Of a stretch of 11,621 nt of DNA, positions 6,606 through 11,621 are shown in pieces (position 1 is the stretch's first letter; every line of letters starts with the position of its first letter). The position numbers and the translations under genes are program-made. The notes under the pieces were generated by a model, which searched no databases, was not told where the DNA came from, and saw only the letters and a list, made by a program, of their open reading frames with translations. Origin of the DNA: JAPLNB01 sp964451955 (GTDB taxonomy: Bacteria > Planctomycetota > Phycisphaerae > Tepidisphaerales > Tepidisphaeraceae); the NCBI GenBank assembly GCA_964451955.1, contig CAYVKG010000121.1, positions 1 to 11,621 of the forward strand, given 5' to 3'.

Positions 6606-7088
6606 ATGAAATCCCACGAAGTCATCCGCGCCGCCGTCGACGAGCCCGGCGTCAAAGCCGTCGCCGCCGCTCTCAGAGTCTCCCCGGCCCTCGTCTACAA
6701 ATGGTGCGAGCCCCCCGCCGACACCGAAGACCCCGATCAGTCCGGCGCAAAAAACCCCCTCGACCGCCTCCGCGAAATGTACCACCTCACCAAAGACATC
6801 CGCCTCATCCGCTGGCTCTGCAACGAGGCGGGCGGCTTCTTCGTCGCCAACCCCGTCCCAACACCACATTCCCCCATCGACCAGGCCATCTTCAACCAGA
6901 CCCGCGTCATGATGCGCGAATTCTCCGAACTCCTCGACGCCGTCACCGAGTCCCTCGAAAACGACCCCGAAATCGACCCCGACGAAGCCGATGCCATCCG
7001 CCAAAAATGGGAAGACCTTAAAGCCTGCTCCGAAAAATTCGTCGTCTGCTGCGAAAAAGGCCTCTTCCGCCTGAAGAAAAGGCCTTAA
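6606..7088 (+). CDS. CII-like helix-turn-helix DNA-binding protein
   Basis: A 160-residue soluble protein. The N-terminus (about 14-34, GVKAVAAALRVSPALVYKWC) reads as a helix-turn-helix in which VSPALVYKWC is the recognition helix. It continues with SGAKNPLDRLREMYHLT (46-62) and IRWLCNEAGGFFVANP (68-83), a pattern I recall from small regulators of planctomycetes and related phyla that resemble the phage CII-like regulatory family. That match is from memory. The C-terminal third is acidic and helical (REFSELLDAVTESLEND onward), suited to oligomerisation, and ends in a basic tail. Its target is unknown; it sits divergent from rsmA, so it could regulate that promoter. The ATG at 6606 lacks a ribosome site and follows a TATAAT box by 8 bases. 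The stop lies inside a hairpin used by the opposing gene. Confidence 0.85.
   Translation: MKSHEVIRAAVDEPGVKAVAAALRVSPALVYKWCEPPADTEDPDQSGAKNPLDRLREMYHLTKDIRLIRWLCNEAGGFFVANPVPTPHSPIDQAIFNQTRVMMREFSELLDAVTESLENDPEIDPDEADAIRQKWEDLKACSEKFVVCCEKGLFRLKKRP
7054..7086 (-). terminator. Intrinsic terminator of the giant surface-protein gene
   Basis: On the minus strand AAGGCCT (7080-7086) pairs with AGGCCTT (7057-7063), and CTTC (7073-7076) with GAAG (7064-7067), leaving a 5-base loop and a 3-base bulge. A five-T run (7054-7058) overlaps and follows the stem. It lies 42 bp past the stop at 7128 and inside the last codons of the convergent CII-like gene. Confidence 0.55.
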
Positions 7089-7127
7089 CCCCCCATCCAC
7101 CTCGCCACCCTTCTCAACTCACAACAC

Positions 7128-10100
7128 TCAATAAATCGCCACCTCCGAGAACAAACCCGCCACCACACCCTCCTCCTCATCAACCTTCCAACTCTTGGCC
7201 ACCTGATCCCTTCCGCCCCCCAACTCCTGAACAATCACATCTTCCACTTCCTGCACCCCCAACACCCCTGCCTGCCCGATGAACGCCGAATCGATCAGGA
7301 AATAATCATCCGAATCCATCCTCCCGTCATAATTGAAATCCCCGTTGCACCACCCCCCCGCCTGCGTGATGTACCCGCTATCCGCCAGAAAATAATCATC
7401 CGCATCCACCACCCCATCAATGTTCGCGTCCCCATTCCACGTGTACTTGACGACCACATCGCCCTGATCGTCAATCCGCATACCCAACCCAGAAAAGCCA
7501 CTCGCATCATTCTTCGCTGCAGTGCTCGCCATTCCATTACCTGTCCACATCCCTCCGGCGCGACCGGTCTGCAGTGCCGCGAATAGTCGTCGAAGTACTG
7601 CATCTCTTGCATCCGCATCGGGCCGGACGGTCACCGTGCCATTGTTCACATCGAACGTCGCGCCGTTCCCCATTGACAGAGTATTGACCGCCAATTCAGC
7701 GCCATCGCCCAGCACCATTTTTCCGCCGTCCTCGACGACCAGCTGGTTGAGATCTCGGTACCCGTTGATCTCACACGTTCCGCCGCCCGGAACAGTCAGG
7801 TTCTCCAGCGATACCCCAATCTTGCCGTCGATGATGTCCAGGTCCGCCTGATCCACCTTCAAATCCAGGTTGACGTCCGCGTCGAAATCGAATCCCAGCA
7901 TCCATACGGTGGTATTCAACGCCGCCGCGCAAGCGGCCCGGTCGCTGCTGTTCACTTCTCCATTGCCATCCACATCCCCTTGCAGCACATGGAACGGAAT
8001 GCTCAGATACCCCTTGGCCCCACCATCGGCGAAGTTGCCACCCCAATCCAGCACACCAACCGGATTAACGCGCAGTTCATAGTTGCCGTCGCGCAGAAAC
8101 GTTTTGAATTGCAGCGATACCGTATCAGTGGCTTCCTGGATGAGAACTGCATTCTCGATCTCGATCTTCTCGCTTCCGTTGCGGTACAAAGACAGCGCGC
8201 TCATTGGCAGGAAATCCCTAAGGTACTCGTTAAATCGGAAATCGAGTCTCGCCACTCCGTTGCGTGACTTTCGGCCTGAATTGACAACATCCGATGACTC
8301 CATGATGCCCGGCCGCGACTCATCGGCCACAAGTACAGATAATCCGTCCACATCAAGTTCGCAATCCTTCAGCATCCCCAAGCCGGGAGCCAAGGCACGA
8401 TCGAACGCAATCTGGAGCTTGAAGGGAATCGCGTCCCCGTTGGGATCGTGGTTCATGCCTGGCCTGACTAATGCGTCGATCCCGTGGAATACGACGCAAT
8501 GCCCAGGCATCAGGTTCAGTCGCATCTCGCCGACCCGCCGCCTCGATTCCAAGGCCGCAAGTTCCTCTTCTGCCTCCTTTGAAACGGGAACACCCTGAAC
8601 TCGCACGTTCTTGAGCTTGGCCCCTTGGTTGAACAGCCGTAATGAGTCGCCGTCGTCCTCAAACTGGTAGACCAGGTCATCTTCCGTCGCCTCTTCTGTG
8701 ACCGTACGCAGTTGCTCACGGTCGTATTCCGCAATGAGCCAATCCACGAGGAACCCAACCCCGAAGCCGACGACCGCACCCGGCCACCCGCCGATGCTGC
8801 CCACCGCCACGCCCACCATCGCACTAGTCCCCACCTTCAATGCACTCTCCGAAAGATCCTCATGGGGCCTTCCTAGGCAGCCGATCAACGTGCCCGCTGC
8901 ATCCGTCACTCCGCTTCCGACCGCCGCTACCAGGTCCCCGAATTTCTTCTCCAGCAGCAAATTCACCCCTGCCTTAAAAGCCTGCACACCAGCCTTCGCC
9001 GTCAAGCTTTCCGCGTTCAGGGGGTTCCCCTGCTGCCGAGCTTCCGCTTTCTCAAGAATCTCGTAGATCTCCGTACTCCCGACTGGAAGACATACGAATG
9101 CTCTGTCATCCGTCTCCCCAGGACTCACGTACGTCTCTGTGTCGCTGACCACTTTGTACGTGTATCGTTTAAGGTAGGTGTACCAGCCCCTCTCAAGGAA
9201 CTCAGAACGCGACCAGAAGACCTTGGCAAGCTCATACGGCCCCTTCGTCGGGTCATCCGTATCGACTTGCGACTGTGGCTTCTTGCGCGGATCTTCAGTC
9301 CAATCAGGTGCTGGTTGATCCGCCCCAGTTGGCATAGAGTAATCGACTTGCACCGCTTCGTCGATCTGCACGCGCGTTGCGCATCTAACCCGGTATGCTC
9401 CCGGCTCCGCCACGTCAATCTCTATCGGCAGACCCGGGCCATAGGCTCGGTTCGCCACGATCTCGCCATCCCGCTGCCGCACCACCTGCACGAAAATCTC
9501 GCCTTGGACATCCCGGTGTGCCGGTTCATAGTTCCCATCAGCATCAAAATCGGCAAGCGTGGGCGTCCTGTACATCGGATCCGAGTCAGCCGCGATCCGC
9601 TCGACAATCGTATCTGATTTATCCGACCCGGGCCCGAGCCGGAAGTACTTGATCTCATCCCCGTTCTGATCCCGAATATCCACATGGATCGTCCCCCCCG
9701 CCGGCTCATACTCCACCTCAATCGGCGTCACTGACGAATGAGTCCATGACCCGACGTAGAACGTCTGCGCACTGTCGGTCACGCTCAGGTATGTGGACCC
9801 CGGCCAGGCAAACTGCCCGTCAACCCCGTCGCGCAAGACCTTCACCACGCGCAGACAGTCCAGTGATCCTGCATTCGGCACATACTCGAAAATCCCCACC
9901 GCCCCGTCGATCCCGCTCACGCCAAACAGCCGCGGGTTGTCCATAGTCGGCGTCATGTGTATCAGTGAGAAACCATGCAGCCCTGTCGGGTCTCCATCGT
10001 CGCCCACCAGCACCCGGAAGTTGTTGGGGTCCACCGACCCATCCGCCTTGTTGCGTTTGTACGCCACAAGCCGATTCTCGCTCCAACCCACGCCCGACTG

Positions 10101-10940
10101 ACTTGATACGAATACGACCTCGCCATCCGGGCTGACCGCGACGTTCATCGCCCCTCCCAGCCCTTCAATCCCCGGGCCGTTGAGCAACGGCTCTCCCAGC
10201 GCCTCAAGGAGCCCGTCGTCCTTGATCTTGTAGACTGCCAACCCACTCGAACCCGCATCTGTCGCCCGGCCGGTTACATATGCGTTCCGGCAAGTGCCAT
10301 CGTCATAGAGAGCCAAGCCATACGTGACCGTCAAGGGCAATGCAAACGACTGTATCTCCTCCAGCGAATGCCCCGTGCCTACGTGCTTGAACTCCAGGAC
10401 ACGCATCGTCCTCGCATCGGCCATCAGCGCATAGACAACAGTACGCGATTGATCAGGGCTTTGCCGAATCTTGAGTGTGCATACGCTGAAATATCCCCCG
10501 AAGGTCTGCCACGTGTCGTCCTTGGGCAGACCATTCTCTCCAATGTCGCAGACCGCCATCGCCCCGCCCCAGTAGCTCCCCTGAAACAGGTGCATCCCTG
10601 TGCTGTCAGTATAGATCAGCGGCTGCACAAGGCCGCTCCCAACATGGCTCGAAAATGGACTCCCGATCATCTCCAGCCCGTCGTCGGTGCGCCTGTATGC
10701 GTTAACCATCCCGCTATCATGCGACGCCACATACACCAGCGACCCATCCTCGCTGGCCGCAGGGTTCGGATACACCAGCGATGCCCCATCATCCCCGTTG
10801 TGAATGGCATCCAAAACCCTCACCTGCCCCGCCAGCATCACGCGCCCCTCCAGCCCCTCCGCCACCGCCCTCGCCACCGCCCGCTCGTCCCGCTTGGACC
10901 CACGAGACAATCCACGACCACGCAGAGAATACCCGATCAT
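7128..10940 (-). CDS. Giant exported protein: LEPR-type motif, beta-propeller, Ig-like regions, two dockerin-like modules
   Basis: A 1270-residue predicted cell-surface or secreted protein. The basic N-terminus runs into AEGLEGRVMLAG (27-38), a variant of the planctomycete LEPR/LExR-LL export motif. Residues about 40-430 have repeated blade-like segments such as SPDGEVVFVSS and read as a lactonase-like beta-propeller. An Ig-like region with DFDADGN (464-470) follows, then a helical part with a glycine-rich hydrophobic stretch (701-735). About 835-985 looks like Ig-like sheet. The first dockerin-like module is 988-1042 (GDVDGNGEVNSSD, then DFDADVNLDLKVDQAD). A short beta-rich segment precedes a second module, 1170-1219 (GDANIDGVVDADDYF and GDFNYDGRMDSDDYFLIDS). 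No PEP-CTERM anchor is visible. ATG 10940 has a perfect AAGGAGG. Base composition of most of the interior differs from its neighbours. Dockerin, LEPR and propeller calls are good; overall function is unknown. Confidence 0.88.
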   Translation of the reverse strand: MIGYSLRGRGLSRGSKRDERAVARAVAEGLEGRVMLAGQVRVLDAIHNGDDGASLVYPNPAASEDGSLVYVASHDSGMVNAYRRTDDGLEMIGSPFSSHVGSGLVQPLIYTDSTGMHLFQGSYWGGAMAVCDIGENGLPKDDTWQTFGGYFSVCTLKIRQSPDQSRTVVYALMADARTMRVLEFKHVGTGHSLEEIQSFALPLTVTYGLALYDDGTCRNAYVTGRATDAGSSGLAVYKIKDDGLLEALGEPLLNGPGIEGLGGAMNVAVSPDGEVVFVSSQSGVGWSENRLVAYKRNKADGSVDPNNFRVLVGDDGDPTGLHGFSLIHMTPTMDNPRLFGVSGIDGAVGIFEYVPNAGSLDCLRVVKVLRDGVDGQFAWPGSTYLSVTDSAQTFYVGSWTHSSVTPIEVEYEPAGGTIHVDIRDQNGDEIKYFRLGPGSDKSDTIVERIAADSDPMYRTPTLADFDADGNYEPAHRDVQGEIFVQVVRQRDGEIVANRAYGPGLPIEIDVAEPGAYRVRCATRVQIDEAVQVDYSMPTGADQPAPDWTEDPRKKPQSQVDTDDPTKGPYELAKVFWSRSEFLERGWYTYLKRYTYKVVSDTETYVSPGETDDRAFVCLPVGSTEIYEILEKAEARQQGNPLNAESLTAKAGVQAFKAGVNLLLEKKFGDLVAAVGSGVTDAAGTLIGCLGRPHEDLSESALKVGTSAMVGVAVGSIGGWPGAVVGFGVGFLVDWLIAEYDREQLRTVTEEATEDDLVYQFEDDGDSLRLFNQGAKLKNVRVQGVPVSKEAEEELAALESRRRVGEMRLNLMPGHCVVFHGIDALVRPGMNHDPNGDAIPFKLQIAFDRALAPGLGMLKDCELDVDGLSVLVADESRPGIMESSDVVNSGRKSRNGVARLDFRFNEYLRDFLPMSALSLYRNGSEKIEIENAVLIQEATDTVSLQFKTFLRDGNYELRVNPVGVLDWGGNFADGGAKGYLSIPFHVLQGDVDGNGEVNSSDRAACAAALNTTVWMLGFDFDADVNLDLKVDQADLDIIDGKIGVSLENLTVPGGGTCEINGYRDLNQLVVEDGGKMVLGDGAELAVNTLSMGNGATFDVNNGTVTVRPDADARDAVLRRLFAALQTGRAGGMWTGNGMASTAAKNDASGFSGLGMRIDDQGDVVVKYTWNGDANIDGVVDADDYFLADSGYITQAGGWCNGDFNYDGRMDSDDYFLIDSAFIGQAGVLGVQEVEDVIVQELGGGRDQVAKSWKVDEEEGVVAGLFSEVAIY

Positions 10941-10946
10941 CTCATG

Positions 10947-10965
10947 CCTCCTTCAACTTGTTGAA
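10947..10965 (-). promoter_or_regulatory. Ribosome site touching a TTCAAC/GTTGAA palindrome
   Basis: AAGGAGG (10947-10953) sits 6 bases before the ATG at 10940. Directly upstream and sharing two bases with it is TTCAAC-AA-GTTGAA (10952-10965), a perfect 6-bp inverted repeat with a 2-base centre. It could form a small hairpin beside the ribosome site, or bind a dimeric regulator. Confidence 0.5.
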
Positions 10966-11035
10966 CCCCACCCCCTTTGAACCGCGATTACCTTCTTCCA
11001 GCCACACAACATACAGATAAAACGATTGTGTGACG

Positions 11036-11063
11036 CATATAACGGGCCGGGGGGGGGTGTCAA
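11036..11063 (-). promoter_or_regulatory. Promoter of the giant surface-protein gene, with nine-G spacer tract
   Basis: On the minus strand a perfect TTGACA (11058-11063) is separated by 16 bp from TATATG (11036-11041, four of six to TATAAT). The expected +1 is near 11029, giving an 89-base leader. The spacer contains nine consecutive C on this strand (G on the other, 11049-11057), so the spacing could vary with tract length. Confidence 0.55.
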
Positions 11064-11152
11064 GCACAAATCAGCCATCCGATCGCATTCTCATCCCCGC
11101 CCCACCGACTTCAGCCCCCCCTCCATCGTTCACGCCCGCCCACCGGCCGCAA

Positions 11153-11174
11153 GCCAATTTCCCGCCAAATTCCT
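11153..11174. repeat. Tandem 11-bp AT-rich repeat
   Basis: GCCAATTTCCC is followed directly by GCCAAATTCCT (two mismatches), and then by AATTTC, a partial third unit. It forms an AT-rich island in C-rich DNA. Function unknown. Confidence 0.4.
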
Positions 11175-11218
11175 AATTTCTTACGAACATTTCTGTCACC
11201 CAATCGTATATACCACCA

Positions 11219-11235
11219 GGTGGGCTCGGCCCACC
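11219..11235. repeat. Perfect 7-bp hairpin GGTGGGC-TCG-GCCCACC
   Basis: A perfect inverted repeat with a 3-base loop, about 156 bp upstream of the giant gene's -35 box. No T run follows on either strand, so it is not an intrinsic terminator. Sequences of the form GGTGGGC-n-GCCCACC are, from memory, common dispersed intergenic palindromes in environmental bacteria. A single copy is seen here. Confidence 0.45.
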
Positions 11236-11410
11236 CGTGGCCAAGGGGGACCTCCACCCCTCACCACGCTCTTTGACATCCAGCTTCCACAATCGCCCGC
11301 GCGCTCACCTGCCGCCCCTCCCACTCGCCTCGCGCCCTTCCTCATCCGTTCGCCCTCCGAGCCCTCCCATTTGCATTCCCCCTCCCCCGGCGTCACGTTC
11401 CCATCGTTTC

Positions 11411-11480
11411 CTGTCACCGCCGGTCGGTTCATGTCGCTTTCGGTCGGTTTCTGTCGCTTTACGTCGGTTTGGGCCAGTTT
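11411..11480. repeat. Array of 10-bp units, consensus NNGTCGSTTT
   Basis: Consecutive 10-base units are CTGTCACCGC, CGGTCGGTTC, ATGTCGCTTT, CGGTCGGTTT, CTGTCGCTTT, ACGTCGGTTT, GGGCCAGTTT. The five central units (11421-11470) share GTCG-S-TT at exact 10-bp spacing, and S alternates G, C, G, C, G, giving a 20-bp super-period. The first and last listed units, and CCATCGTTTC at 11401-11410, look like decayed copies. The period equals about one DNA helical turn and is not a multiple of three, so it is not protein-coding. It is too short and regular for CRISPR. Confidence 0.8.
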
Positions 11481-11621
11481 TTTGCCCCTTTTTTCACCCC
11501 CCGAAACGGCCCAACCCCCGGCCCCTTCTCCCCTTAGGCCCTACTCACCCCCGACGCCACCTTTCCGCCCCGCCCCACACCCTCGCCCCGACCTTTCCGC
11601 CCTCCGCCACCCCCCCATGCC

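Larger units (their letters stand above)
11064..11621. other. Non-coding stretch upstream of the giant gene
   Basis: No credible gene was found in these 558 bases; the open frame at 11196-11432 (-) is Gly/Arg/Glu-rich and overlaps repeats. The stretch holds an 11-bp tandem repeat, a perfect hairpin and a 10-bp periodic array (listed separately). It also holds a direct repeat of ACCTTTCCGCCC at 11559-11570 and 11591-11602. A weak hairpin, GGGC (11471-11474) with GCCC (11484-11487), is followed by six Ts on the + strand; it is too short to call a terminator. The last 130 bases are C-rich with no further recognisable signal. Confidence 0.6.

Noticed and set aside
11273..11301. TTGACA on the + strand at 11273-11278 as a promoter
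   Set aside because: No -10-like sequence at 16-18 bp (CCCGCG there) and no gene follows within the window.
11196..11432. 78-codon minus-strand frame upstream of the giant gene
   Set aside because: Gly/Arg/Glu-rich with no protein-like pattern, no ribosome site, and it runs through the 10-bp repeat array and the perfect hairpin.
11411..11480. CRISPR array interpretation of the 10-bp repeats
   Set aside because: Units are contiguous with no spacers and far too short; no cas genes are present.
11471..11494. Intrinsic terminator on the + strand (GGGC/GCCC followed by six Ts)
   Set aside because: The stem is only 4 bp with a 9-base loop and no + strand gene ends nearby.

Overview
The window reads as a high-GC planctomycete contig, most likely from the class Phycisphaerae. 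Three things point there: a very large secreted protein that combines the planctomycete LEPR-type N-terminal motif (here GLEGRVMLAG) with dockerin-like calcium repeats, a small CII-like helix-turn-helix gene of a type I associate with that group, and the general gene mix. The assignment is inference, not proof. The + strand is strikingly C-rich and G-poor whichever way the genes run, except inside most of the giant gene. A 33-base G run beside ten Ns shows that this is a scaffolded, probably short-read assembly.

Layout. 38-412 (+) is a YkgJ-type cysteine-cluster protein. 482-2853 (-) is a pair of Gfo/Idh/MocA NAD(P)-dependent oxidoreductases in one likely operon; the upstream member is split only by the assembly gap and is probably intact in the organism. 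3010-3228 (-) is a possible 72-residue cysteine-containing hypothetical protein. 3461-4708 (+) is an MltA-type lytic transglycosylase lipoprotein. 4811-6499 (-) is rsmA (16S rRNA dimethyltransferase) followed, three bases later, by a secreted SGNH/GDSL hydrolase. 6606-7088 (+) is the CII-like DNA-binding protein. 7128-10940 (-) is a 1270-residue exported protein with a beta-propeller, a glycine-rich hydrophobic segment, Ig-like regions and two dockerin-like modules. 10941-11621 is non-coding and holds a promoter and several repeats.

Regulatory reading. rsmA and the CII-like gene diverge from a 106-bp region in which both -10 boxes lie so close to the ATG that both mRNAs should be leaderless or nearly so. 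The other well-supported genes, apart from the first, have good Shine-Dalgarno sequences 6-7 bases from their starts. The giant gene has a TTGACA promoter whose spacer contains nine consecutive Gs, a perfect AAGGAGG ribosome site touching a small palindrome, and a hairpin/T-run terminator embedded in the end of the opposing gene.

The most unusual non-coding structure is an array of 10-bp units (NNGTCGSTTT, alternating G and C at S) at 11411-11480, about 350 bp upstream of the giant gene's promoter. No CRISPR array, tRNA, rRNA, transposase or integrase was seen. The genes look like ordinary housekeeping, envelope and sugar-metabolism functions next to one large lineage-specific surface protein, not one integrated pathway.
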